DNA of 6,985 bases from Betaproteobacteria bacterium (GCA_016880375.1 JAEHDO010000511.1:1-6985); one strand, 5' to 3'; positions 1 to 6,268 are shown, counted from the first letter of the stretch. Translations and numbers: made by a program. Notes: generated by a model from the letters alone, not told the origin.

Positions 1-610
1 CGCGCACCGCCACCGCCTTGAGGTTCTTCGAGCCCATCACGGCGCCGACGCCGGAGCGTCCGGCGGCGCGGTGCAGGTCGTTCACCACGCAGGCATAGAG
101 CACGCCGTTCTCGCCGGCCCGGCCGATCGAGGCGATGCGGATCTGCGGATCCTGGTGCGCCGCCTTGATGGTCTCCTCGGTATGCCAGGTGGTGGTGCCC
201 CACAGGTGGCTGGCGTCGCGCAGCTCGGCCTTGTCGTTCTCCAGCCAGAGATAGACCGGCTTCGGCGACTTGCCCTCGAAGATGATCATGTCCCAGCCGG
301 CCATCTTCAGCTCGGCGCCAAAGTAGCCGCCCGAATTGGAACAGGCGATGGCGCCGGTGAGCGGCCCCTTGGTGACGACGGAATAGCGGCCGCCGGTGGA
401 GGCCATGGTGCCGGTGAGCGGCCCGGTGGTCATGATCATCTTGTTGTCGGGCGAGAGCGGATCGACCTTGGGATCCGTTTCGGCCACCAGGTACTTCGTC
501 GCCAGTCCGCGCTGGCCCAGATACTGTTGCGCCCACTCCATGTTGAGCGGCTCGGATGCGCAGGTGCCCTTGCTCAGGTTCACGCGCAGGATTTTCTTAG
601 CCCATGCCAT
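1..610 (-). CDS. aorB: Tungsten-dependent aldehyde:ferredoxin oxidoreductase, N-terminal third (partial)
   Basis: Catalytic subunit of an AOR-family oxidoreductase, which oxidises aldehydes to carboxylic acids at a tungsten-bispyranopterin centre in the cytoplasm. Only the first 203 codons are present; the window edge removes the rest (family members are about 600 residues), including the later Cys ligands of the [4Fe-4S] cluster. Seen in the translation: GQRGL near residues 32-36, TGPLTGT at 62-68 followed by [23 protein letters not shown] at 91-107, GRAGEN at 163-168 and [17 protein letters not shown] at 184-200. These are hallmark blocks of the AOR N-terminal domain that wraps the pterin cofactor. 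The ATG at 610 is preceded by GGAG (618-621) at 7 nt. It follows the ferredoxin-like gene after 13 nt, as in the Aromatoleum aorAB arrangement. BamB (benzoyl-CoA reductase) belongs to the same superfamily and is an alternative, but the four-cluster partner fits Aor better. The substrate cannot be read from this fragment. Confidence 0.87.
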   Translation of the reverse strand, partial: MAWAKKILRVNLSKGTCASEPLNMEWAQQYLGQRGLATKYLVAETDPKVDPLSPDNKMIMTTGPLTGTMASTGGRYSVVTKGPLTGAIACSNSGGYFGAELKMAGWDMIIFEGKSPKPVYLWLENDKAELRDASHLWGTTTWHTEETIKAAHQDPQIRIASIGRAGENGVLYACVVNDLHRAAGRSGVGAVMGSKNLKAVAVR

Positions 611-623
611 GTTGTCTCTCCTC

Positions 624-1097
624 TCAGGCGCGCGGTTGCGTATCGGTCTTCTCGGCCCACTGGCGCATCTTGCCGAGGCCGGTCCAGTCGGACTCGACGT
701 AGGTGATGGCGCCGGTCGGGCAGGCCTCGGCGCAAGCCGGCTGGCCGCCGCACAGGTCGCACTTCTGCACCTTGCCGCTGTCGGCCACGTAGTTGATGGT
801 ACCGAAGGGGCAGGCGATGGTGCACACCTTGCAGCCGACGCAGGTATTCTCGAACACCACCTTGGCGCCGGTGAGGGCATCGATGCGGATCGCATCCACC
901 GGGCAGGCATGCAGGCACCAGGCTTCCGCGCACTGGGTGCAGGTATAGGGCACCTTGCGTCCGGCGGATTCGAAGTTGAAGACCTTGATGCGCGACTTGG
1001 AAATGTTGAAGGCACCGTAGTTCTCGTAGGAACAGGCCATCTCGCACTGGAGACAACCGGTGCACTTGTTGGGATCGATGTGCAACGACTTCTGCAT
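624..1097 (-). CDS. aorA: Four-[4Fe-4S] ferredoxin-like electron-transfer subunit (AorA-like)
   Basis: A 157-residue polyferredoxin expected to carry electrons to or from the tungsten enzyme encoded next. All 16 cysteines fall into four clusters: C12/15/18/22 ([11 protein letters not shown]), C53/56/61/65, C86/89/92/96 ([11 protein letters not shown]) and C113/116/122/126. This is the DmsB/HycB-like pattern for four [4Fe-4S] clusters. No signal peptide or membrane segment is visible, so it should be cytoplasmic. The length (about 17 kDa) matches AorA of the Aromatoleum aromaticum AorABC complex, where AorA chains act as a molecular wire. The ATG at 1097 is chosen because a near-perfect AAAGGAGG (1102-1109) precedes it. 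The frame stays open upstream only because it runs antisense through the tRNA gene. It shares an operon with aorB, with 13 nt between them. The iron-sulfur assignment is secure; the Aor-specific naming rests on context. Confidence 0.85.
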   Translation of the reverse strand: MQKSLHIDPNKCTGCLQCEMACSYENYGAFNISKSRIKVFNFESAGRKVPYTCTQCAEAWCLHACPVDAIRIDALTGAKVVFENTCVGCKVCTIACPFGTINYVADSGKVQKCDLCGGQPACAEACPTGAITYVESDWTGLGKMRQWAEKTDTQPRA

Positions 1098-1185
1098 GAC
1101 GCCTCCTTTGGTTTTTTTGTTGCGATGTTGACGCTGCGTCGTGCCGGATGAACCCGGGCGCGAAGCGCACATTGTGACGTTCATT

Positions 1186-1195
1186 GCATATATGC
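1186..1195. promoter_or_regulatory. Palindrome GCATATATGC, candidate operator of aorAB
   Basis: A perfect 10-bp palindrome in an AT-rich stretch just downstream of the predicted aorAB -10 element, at about +4 to +13. That is a position where a repressor would block transcription. A second small palindrome, CACA-T-TGTG (1168-1176), and a GCGC-GAA-GCGC hairpin (1158-1168) lie next to it in the leader. No regulator gene is present in the window and I do not recognise the site as belonging to a named factor. Confidence 0.3.
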
Positions 1196-1205
1196 GCTTG
1201 ATGGA

Positions 1206-1234
1206 ACTATAGGCCAATTCATGGGCCGGGTGAA
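1206..1234 (-). promoter_or_regulatory. Predicted sigma70-type promoter of the aorAB unit
   Basis: On the minus strand TTCACC (1234-1229) and TATAGT (1211-1206) are separated by exactly 17 nt, each matching four or five of six consensus positions. Transcription would start near 1199, giving a leader of about 100 nt before aorA. The prediction rests on motif and spacing only. Confidence 0.5.
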
Positions 1235-1303
1235 GTCCTTCTGGTTCCAAGGGCAGCCCTGAGACTGCGGGCTCGATGCTGCATCGCATCAATGTGCCCT
1301 TTC

Positions 1304-1312
1304 TGCTAAAAT
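1304..1312 (+). promoter_or_regulatory. Extended -10 promoter element of the tRNA-Ser gene
   Basis: TGCTAAAAT is an extended -10 (TGn followed by TAAAAT at 1307-1312) placed 11 nt before the mature tRNA 5' end, which suits a short leader. No convincing -35 lies 16-18 nt upstream. Extended -10 promoters can tolerate this. Confidence 0.45.
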
Positions 1313-1323
1313 TCAAGCCCTGC

Positions 1324-1413
1324 GGAGAGATGGCCGAGTGGTCGAAGGCGCACGCCTGGAAAGTGTGTATACGGTAAAACGTATCGAGGGTTCGAATCCC
1401 TCTCTCTCCGCCA
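1324..1413 (+). tRNA. tRNA-Ser (anticodon GGA), CCA encoded
   Basis: A class II tRNA with a long variable arm, read directly from its stems. The acceptor GGAGAGA (1324-1330) pairs with TCTCTCC (1403-1409), with discriminator G1410 and encoded CCA at 1411-1413. The D-stem is GCC/GGC. The anticodon stem is CACGC/GTGTG (1351-1355/1363-1367) around loop CTGGAAA with anticodon GGA at 1358-1360, reading UCC and UCU. The variable arm has a TACG/CGTA stem, as serine tRNAs do. The T-arm is GAGGG-TTCGAAT-CCCTC (1386-1402). The anticodon arm and variable arm closely resemble E. coli tRNA-Ser(GGA). It sits between the leftward aor unit and the rightward DUF3141 unit, with no evident terminator behind it. 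Confidence 0.98.
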
Positions 1414-1498
1414 TGCACCAAGCATACGGTTTCTGGAAGCTTGCCCCGGTAACACGCCAGCATTTCCCGATGTCCTTTATGTTCGACAAGGAGTTCGC

Positions 1499-3802
1499 AT
1501 GACGGATCTGCCCCAGAAGTTTTCGCTTTCCCGGGATGTGCAGCGCAAGCTGGCGGTAATCTTCAACAAACGTGTCCAGGGCGCCAAGGAACGTTTTCAG
1601 CAGCGCATGCAGGAGGCGCTCGCAAACAAAGTGGCACCGATGGCGACAGCGCCCCAGCAGACGGCTGCGCTGGGAGGCGGCTGGGCGGATTACATGACCG
1701 ACTTGACGCAGCGTTCCGTACTGTTCTGGGAAACGCTCCTGCAGCGGGGCAACCAGTACGTCGAACACCAGCGCGCCGGCATGCCGCCCGTGCTGCACTT
1801 CGATTATGAAACGGTCCTGGACGCACGCAGCTTTCCGCGACCCGTCAACTATGCCCTGCTCCGCATCACCCCGCCCGAGGGGGTAAAGGTCGACCCGAAG
1901 CGCCGCCCCTACGTCATCATCGACCCGCGCGCCGGGCATGGCCCCGGCATCGGCGGTTTCAAGGATGACTCGCAGGTGGGCGTGGCGTTGAGAAGTGGCC
2001 ATCCCGTCTATTTCGTCATTTTTTTCCCGCAACCGGAGCCTGGCCAGACCCTGCTCGATGTGTGCGAATGCGAAGCGGTTTTCGTCAGGAAAGTGCGGGA
2101 GCTGCATCCTGACAGCGGGAAGCCTGCCATTGTCGGCAACTGCCAGGGCGGCTGGGCGGCAATGATGCTGGCTGCCTCCAACCCGGAGGATACCGGGCCG
2201 ATCGTCATCAATGGTGCGCCGATGTCCTACTGGGGCGGCGCGTGGGAGGAAGGCGACAACGACAATCCGATGCGCTATTCCGGCGGACTGCTCGGCGGAA
2301 CCTGGCTGTCCTCCTTCGTATCCGACCTGTCCAATGGCGTTTTCGACGGGGCCTGGCTGGTACAGAACTTCGAGAACCTGAATCCGGCCAACACCTACTG
2401 GAAGAAGTATTACCACCTCTTCGCCAACGTCGACACCGAACCGCAGCGATTCCTTGAATTCGAGCGCTGGTGGGGCGGTTTCTTCCTGATGAATCGCGAA
2501 GAGATCGAATGGATCACGCAGAACCTGTTTGTCGGAAACAAGCTCTGGTCGGGAGGCATCAAGGCGCAGTCGGGCCGCTATCTCGATCTGCGCGAGATAC
2601 GTTCGCCGATCGTGCTGTTTGCCTCGATGGGCGACAACATCACGCCTCCGGAGCAGGCTTTCAACTGGGTGGCCGACGTCTACGGGTCGACGGAGGAGAT
2701 CAAGGCGCGCGGCCAGGTCATCGTCGGATTGCTGCATCAAGATGTCGGCCATCTCGGCATCTTCGTTTCCGGTGCCGTGGCCAAGAAGGAACATGCCCAG
2801 ATCGTCTCGGTCCTGAAGTCAATCGAAGCGCTGCCGCCCGGGCTCTACGGCATGCAAATCCAGACGATCGAATCGAAGAACGGTGAAAAGTCCTACGAGG
2901 TGTCCTTCGTCGAGCGCCGCCTCGAGGAAGTCATGGCCAAGCTGAATCGCTTCGAACGCAGGGATGAAAAGCCCTTCGAGGCAGCGTCGTCCGTTTCCGA
3001 TTTCAACCAGCGCGCCTATGAGCTGTTTGCGCAACCCCTCGTCCAGGCCATGTCCAGCGAGCCTGCCGCCAAGCTGGCGCGCGACCTGCACCCGGAGCGG
3101 GTGCAGCGCTGGGCCATATCCGATAGCAATCCCTGGCTGGCCTGGTTGAAGCCGGCAGCAGAGACGGTGCGCGCGCAGCGCAAGCCCCTCGGCCCGGATC
3201 ACCCGTGGCGCCAGCTGGAAGCAGCGGGTTCGGAACTCATTGCCGCCTCCCTCGACTACTACCGCGATGTGAGCAATGCATTCAGCGAAGCCGCCTTTTT
3301 CGAGTTATACGGCAACCTGTTTGCCCTGACGGCGGCTGATATCGACGGCAAGCCGAAGATCGAGCAGGCCGTCGAACTGGGACAATTGCCGGTCGTCAAG
3401 GCCGCGCTCGCCGATGTCGGCAAGGGCGGCTACCCGGAAGCGGTGGCGCGCATCGGCTTCCTGCTCCAGCGCCATGGCCAGCCGCTGCCGCTGTCGCGGC
3501 TCGAATTGCGGGCGGAACTCGCCGACAAGCATCGCGCGCTATTGCCCGAGGGCTCGCCTGATGAGCTCCGGCGCATCCGCGGTGTTCAGGAGATCATCGT
3601 ACGCTTCGACCCCGAAGCCGCGCTGGAAACGCTGCCGGCCCTGCTGTCGGACCCGGCGGACAGAAAGAAGTTGTTCAAACTGGTGGATGCGATAATCAAG
3701 GACATGGGCGCAGCAGGCCAGGAGCCGACGCAGGAGCAATTTGCGGCCTGGGAAAAGGTGCAGAAGGTGCTTGGCAGGTCGAAGCAGGCTGGCGGCAAGT
3801 AA
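1499..3802 (+). CDS. DUF3141 family protein: PHA-synthase-like alpha/beta hydrolase with long C-terminal extension
   Basis: A 767-residue protein of the DUF3141 family, often annotated as poly(3-hydroxyalkanoate) synthetase without biochemical proof. The helical N-terminus (1-95) is followed by an alpha/beta hydrolase core. The nucleophile box is GNCQGG with Cys215 (codon 2141-2143), matching the PhaC G-x-C-x-G-G box rather than the serine of lipases. Asp379 in MGDNITPPEQ and His418 in GHLGIF complete a plausible Cys-Asp-His triad. Conserved DUF3141 blocks are visible, such as DPRAGHGPGIGGFK (142-155), NFENLNPANT (290-299) and FERWWGG (321-327). Residues from about 450 to 767 form a mostly helical extension absent from class I PhaC. 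No signal peptide or membrane span is seen. The start has AAGGAG (1488-1493) 5 nt upstream. It heads a unit with the FabI-like reductase 45 nt downstream. A role in acyl transfer from hydroxyacyl-CoA is inference; true PHA synthesis is unproven. Confidence 0.93.
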   Translation: MTDLPQKFSLSRDVQRKLAVIFNKRVQGAKERFQQRMQEALANKVAPMATAPQQTAALGGGWADYMTDLTQRSVLFWETLLQRGNQYVEHQRAGMPPVLHFDYETVLDARSFPRPVNYALLRITPPEGVKVDPKRRPYVIIDPRAGHGPGIGGFKDDSQVGVALRSGHPVYFVIFFPQPEPGQTLLDVCECEAVFVRKVRELHPDSGKPAIVGNCQGGWAAMMLAASNPEDTGPIVINGAPMSYWGGAWEEGDNDNPMRYSGGLLGGTWLSSFVSDLSNGVFDGAWLVQNFENLNPANTYWKKYYHLFANVDTEPQRFLEFERWWGGFFLMNREEIEWITQNLFVGNKLWSGGIKAQSGRYLDLREIRSPIVLFASMGDNITPPEQAFNWVADVYGSTEEIKARGQVIVGLLHQDVGHLGIFVSGAVAKKEHAQIVSVLKSIEALPPGLYGMQIQTIESKNGEKSYEVSFVERRLEEVMAKLNRFERRDEKPFEAASSVSDFNQRAYELFAQPLVQAMSSEPAAKLARDLHPERVQRWAISDSNPWLAWLKPAAETVRAQRKPLGPDHPWRQLEAAGSELIAASLDYYRDVSNAFSEAAFFELYGNLFALTAADIDGKPKIEQAVELGQLPVVKAALADVGKGGYPEAVARIGFLLQRHGQPLPLSRLELRAELADKHRALLPEGSPDELRRIRGVQEIIVRFDPEAALETLPALLSDPADRKKLFKLVDAIIKDMGAAGQEPTQEQFAAWEKVQKVLGRSKQAGGK

Positions 3803-3847
3803 TCTGCATTCTGGTTTCAGCAAATCTCATCCTAAAGGAGCAAGCAG

Positions 3848-4630
3848 ATGGCCAAGAAGATGCGCAGCCCCGTCCTCGAAGGCAAGAAGGCCTTGATCGT
3901 CGGGATCGCCAACGACTCCTCGATTGCCTACGGATGTGCCAAGGCATTCCACGAATTGGGCGCGGAACTGGCGATCACCTATCTCAATGACAAGGCCAAG
4001 CCCCATGTCGAGCCGTTGGCACGCGAAGTGGAGGCGCAGATATTCGCTCCCCTCGACGTTTCCAAGCCGGGCGAACTGGAAGACCTGTTCAAGCGCATCA
4101 AGAAGGAGTGGGGGCACATCGACATCATGGTGCATTCGATCGCTTCGGCCAACAAGGAGGACATCAAGGCAGGCCTGCTGGAATGCTCGGCAGAGGGTTT
4201 CGCGCTGGCCATGGACATTTCGGTCCATTCCTTTATTCGTATGGCCAGACTTGCCGCACCGCTCATGAAAGATGGCGGCACGATGTTCGCCATGAGCTAT
4301 CACGGAGCCCGCAAGGTGGTTCCCAATTACAACGTGATGGGTCCGGTCAAGGCGGCGCTTGAGGCGGCATGTCGCTACCTTGCCTATGAGCTCGGGCCGA
4401 AGAAAATCCGTGTTCACTCGATTTCCCCGGGTCCGCTCAAGACACGTGCCGCATCGGGACTGAAGAATTTTGACCTGATGATCAACCAGGCAGTCGATCG
4501 CGCGCCGGTAGGCGAGCTTGTCGACATCATGGATGTCGGCTTTGCCTGCGCGTTTCTCGCCACGCCCTATGCCCGCCGTCTCACCGGTGAAACCCTGTAT
4601 GTCGACGGCGGCGTGAATATCATGGCCTGA
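3848..4630 (+). CDS. fabI: Enoyl-[acyl-carrier-protein] reductase, FabI family (short-chain dehydrogenase fold)
   Basis: A 260-residue NAD(P)H-dependent enoyl reductase, which reduces the trans-2 double bond of enoyl-ACP (or enoyl-CoA) in fatty acid synthesis. FabI hallmarks: the dinucleotide loop GIANDSSIAYG (19-29), LDV at 69-71, HSIAS at 96-100, and the catalytic pair Tyr151 (MSYHGARK) and Tyr161 with Lys168 in NYNVMGPVK. These correspond to E. coli Tyr146, Tyr156 and Lys163. SPGPLKTRAASG (193-204) and YVDGG (251-255) follow the family pattern, as does the total length. At the E. coli Gly93-Phe94 position it has Ala99-Ser100. The start has AAAGGAG (3834-3840) 7 nt upstream. Being tied to DUF3141 rather than to a fatty-acid gene cluster suggests a specialised second FabI, but whether another copy exists cannot be seen here. 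The fold is certain; ACP versus CoA substrate is open. Confidence 0.92.
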   Translation: MAKKMRSPVLEGKKALIVGIANDSSIAYGCAKAFHELGAELAITYLNDKAKPHVEPLAREVEAQIFAPLDVSKPGELEDLFKRIKKEWGHIDIMVHSIASANKEDIKAGLLECSAEGFALAMDISVHSFIRMARLAAPLMKDGGTMFAMSYHGARKVVPNYNVMGPVKAALEAACRYLAYELGPKKIRVHSISPGPLKTRAASGLKNFDLMINQAVDRAPVGELVDIMDVGFACAFLATPYARRLTGETLYVDGGVNIMA

Positions 4631-4668
4631 AGCGACCGACGTGCCCCCTTTTCAACAAGGAGATATCG

Positions 4669-4944
4669 ATGTCGCAGGATTCCCGAGACCAGGGTGTCAT
4701 CCAGGTGCTGCTCGACCGGTTTACCAAGCAGCGCTTGCCAAGGGCCATGCAGATGCAGGAAAGGGTCGACAGGGGCGAAAAACTCGAGCCCTTCGAGGTA
4801 AACCATCTCACCGAGATGCTGGCGGATGCGCAACATCTCAAATCCCTGATCGATCGCCATCCGGAATACGAGGAACTCGTTCTCAAGGCGTTCGCCCTCT
4901 ATACGGAAATCGTCAAGAAAGCCACTGACAACGAATCAAATTGA
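4669..4944 (+). CDS. Uncharacterised 91-residue helical protein in the DUF3141-fabI unit
   Basis: I do not recognise this protein. It has a strong Shine-Dalgarno (AAGGAG at 4657-4662, 6 nt before the ATG) and starts 38 nt after fabI on the same strand, so it is very likely translated from the same transcript. The 91 residues contain no cysteine, no signal peptide and no membrane segment. They are rich in Glu, Lys, Arg, Leu and Met, and read as three or four amphipathic helices (about 9-32, 42-62 and 64-86), with a central RGEKLEPFEVNHLTEML segment (35-51) that probably links two of them. The C-terminus is polar (KATDNESN). The composition fits a small soluble protein that binds a partner, possibly an accessory factor for the synthase-like or reductase enzyme; that is inference from position only. 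Confidence 0.8.
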   Translation: MSQDSRDQGVIQVLLDRFTKQRLPRAMQMQERVDRGEKLEPFEVNHLTEMLADAQHLKSLIDRHPEYEELVLKAFALYTEIVKKATDNESN

Positions 4945-4949
4945 ACAAC

Positions 4950-4981
4950 CGGTCAGGCAAGGAACTGAAAGGCGCTGACCG
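4950..4981. terminator. Weak stem-loop between convergent genes, possible bidirectional terminator
   Basis: CGGTCAG (4950-4956) pairs perfectly with CTGACCG (4975-4981) across an 18-nt loop, inside the 45-nt gap between the tail-to-tail 91-residue ORF and pta. No T-tract follows on either strand, so efficient intrinsic termination is doubtful. The position between convergent stops is the main support. Confidence 0.3.
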
Positions 4982-4989
4982 CCAGCAAC

Positions 4990-5931
4990 TCAGGACACTG
5001 CCTTGCCCATTTGTTCGCGGCGGTATTTGGCAACCAACCCTGCCACCGCGCATGAGGCCATCCGGGTCATCACCGAGTCGGCGCGACTGGTGAGGATGAT
5101 TGGCACTTTTGCGCCAAGCACGATGCCTGCGGCGTCGGCGCCTGCCAGGAAGGACAGGCTCTTGGCCAGCATGTTGCCGGACTCCAGATCGGGCACGACA
5201 AGGATATTGGCGCGGCCGGCCACCGGCGAGTCGATCTTCTTGATCGCAACCGACTCGAGGTTGATTGCATTGTCAAGGGCAAGCGGGCCATCCAGGATCG
5301 CCCCCGTGATCTGGCCGCGATCGGCCATCTTGCACAGGGCGGCGGCCTCGATCGTCGATGGCACATCCGGGTTGACCGTTTCCATCGCAGACAGGATTGC
5401 GACCCGAACCTCCGCGAATTGCATTGCATGCGCAAGGTCGATCGCGTTCTGGATGATGTCGATCTTGTCCTTCAGGGTGGGCGCGATATTGACGGCGGCA
5501 TCGGTAATGATCAGGGTTTCGGAGTAGCTGGGAACATCCATCACGAAGCAATGGCTGACGCGGCGGGCAGTTCGCAAACCGCTCTCGCGCCGGACGACAG
5601 CCCCCATCAGTTCATCCGTATGCAGGCTCCCCTTCATCAAGGCCTCGGCGCTGCCCTCGCGAACCAGTTCGACCGCTCGCTCGGCTGCAGCATGGCTGTG
5701 CGGCACATCAATAATCGGGACGCCGCTGATGTCGATGCCGAACCGCTTGGCGGTCGCCTCGATCTTGTCCCTCTGGCCAACCAGCAGCGGCGCGATCAGG
5801 CCGGCCTTTGCAGCATCCATGGCGCCGGTCAATGAGGCTTCATCACACGGGTGCGCCACGGCAACGGATGTAGGCGGCAAGGCCTTGCAGAAGTCGATGA
5901 GTCGCTGGTACTTCAGGTGTGGATGATCCAT
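4990..5931 (-). CDS. pta: Phosphate acyltransferase (phosphate acetyl/butyryltransferase family), stand-alone
   Basis: A 313-residue cytoplasmic enzyme of the Pta/Ptb family, which interconverts acyl-CoA plus phosphate and acyl-phosphate plus CoA. The whole length is the PTA_PTB domain. Recognisable blocks include AHPCDEASL (26-34), ALMKGSLHTDELMG (97-110), IITDAAVNIAPT (141-152), ILDGPLALDNAI (212-223), VVPDLESGNMLAKSL (245-259) and SRADS (282-286). The sequence most resembles the C-terminal half of proteins annotated as bifunctional enoyl-CoA hydratase/phosphate acetyltransferase. The N-terminal MaoC-like hydratase half is missing: the ORF opens at MDHPHLKYQRL with its own GGAGG (5941-5945) 9 nt before the ATG, so it looks like a genuine short form and not a truncation. 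It runs convergently towards the DUF3141-fabI unit. No acetate kinase gene is adjacent. Acetyl versus longer acyl specificity cannot be decided. Confidence 0.92.
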   Translation of the reverse strand: MDHPHLKYQRLIDFCKALPPTSVAVAHPCDEASLTGAMDAAKAGLIAPLLVGQRDKIEATAKRFGIDISGVPIIDVPHSHAAAERAVELVREGSAEALMKGSLHTDELMGAVVRRESGLRTARRVSHCFVMDVPSYSETLIITDAAVNIAPTLKDKIDIIQNAIDLAHAMQFAEVRVAILSAMETVNPDVPSTIEAAALCKMADRGQITGAILDGPLALDNAINLESVAIKKIDSPVAGRANILVVPDLESGNMLAKSLSFLAGADAAGIVLGAKVPIILTSRADSVMTRMASCAVAGLVAKYRREQMGKAVS

Positions 5932-5980
5932 TCGAATTTTCCTCCATCAGACGTGTAGATTAGCGCCATTCGCTCATGAT

Positions 5981-6000
5981 TGCCTTATCCCGGAAAGGCA
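5981..6000 (-). promoter_or_regulatory. Hairpin in the pta leader
   Basis: TGCCTT (5981-5986) and AAGGCA (5995-6000) form a perfect 6-bp stem with an 8-nt loop, about 50 nt upstream of the pta start and inside a 19-codon micro-ORF. It could be a leader structure affecting pta expression, but no T-tract follows and no competing fold was found by eye. Confidence 0.25.
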
Positions 6001-6049
6001 GCCACTCCTTGCGGTTCATGCAGGAAGGCGATCACTCCGGGGAAATGCT

Positions 6050-6069
6050 TACCTACACACCCTTAGGTA
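6050..6069. promoter_or_regulatory. Inverted repeat TACCTA-N8-TAGGTA, candidate regulator-binding site upstream of pta
   Basis: Two perfect 6-bp half-sites are separated by 8 nt (centre-to-centre 14 bp), lying 119-138 nt upstream of the pta start codon. The size and spacing suit a dimeric DNA-binding protein such as a response regulator or a TetR/LysR-type factor. I cannot assign it to a named regulator. Confidence 0.35.
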
Positions 6070-6268
6070 GGCCTCAACCGCAGCAAAACGCAGCGGAAAG
6101 CCAATGATGACGTCAAGAAGACCAGGGATGGGGGCTTTTATTGGCGATCGATCTAAAGCGGCTTTGCAAACGAGGGAGGAACATCGATTTTCGGCTTTTC
6201 ATACTCGGACCACAAAATTGAGCAACCCGAAGCCGCCAGTGCAAGAAAAAACAGGAGAGTATGAAGGC

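Noticed and set aside
71..1151. Plus-strand open frames of 211 and 251 codons across the aor genes
   Set aside because: They are shadows of aorB and aorA, whose minus-strand products carry clear family motifs.
1390..1413. tRNA-Ser 3' end as an integration (att) site
   Set aside because: No second copy of the tRNA 3' end, no integrase and no mobile genes occur in the window.
1098..1463. N-terminal extension of the aorA frame to ATG 1463 (contains RGIRTLDT...AFDHSAISP)
   Set aside because: This is another classic antisense-tRNA translation; the ATG at 1097 with AAAGGAGG is the real start.
1313..2794. 493-codon minus-strand open frame antisense to DUF3141, ending in EREGFEPSIRF-type sequence
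   Set aside because: Its end is the well-known false protein made by translating the antisense of a tRNA-Ser gene; the rest is a GC-rich shadow of DUF3141 and has no recognisable domain.
4956..5007. GGCAAGG (4956-4962) pairing with CCTTGCC (5001-5007)
   Set aside because: The loop is 38 nt, the stem enters the pta coding sequence and competes with the shorter 4950-4981 stem; no terminator features.
5003..5835. Plus-strand open frames antisense to pta
   Set aside because: No domain or RBS; pta on the minus strand explains the region.
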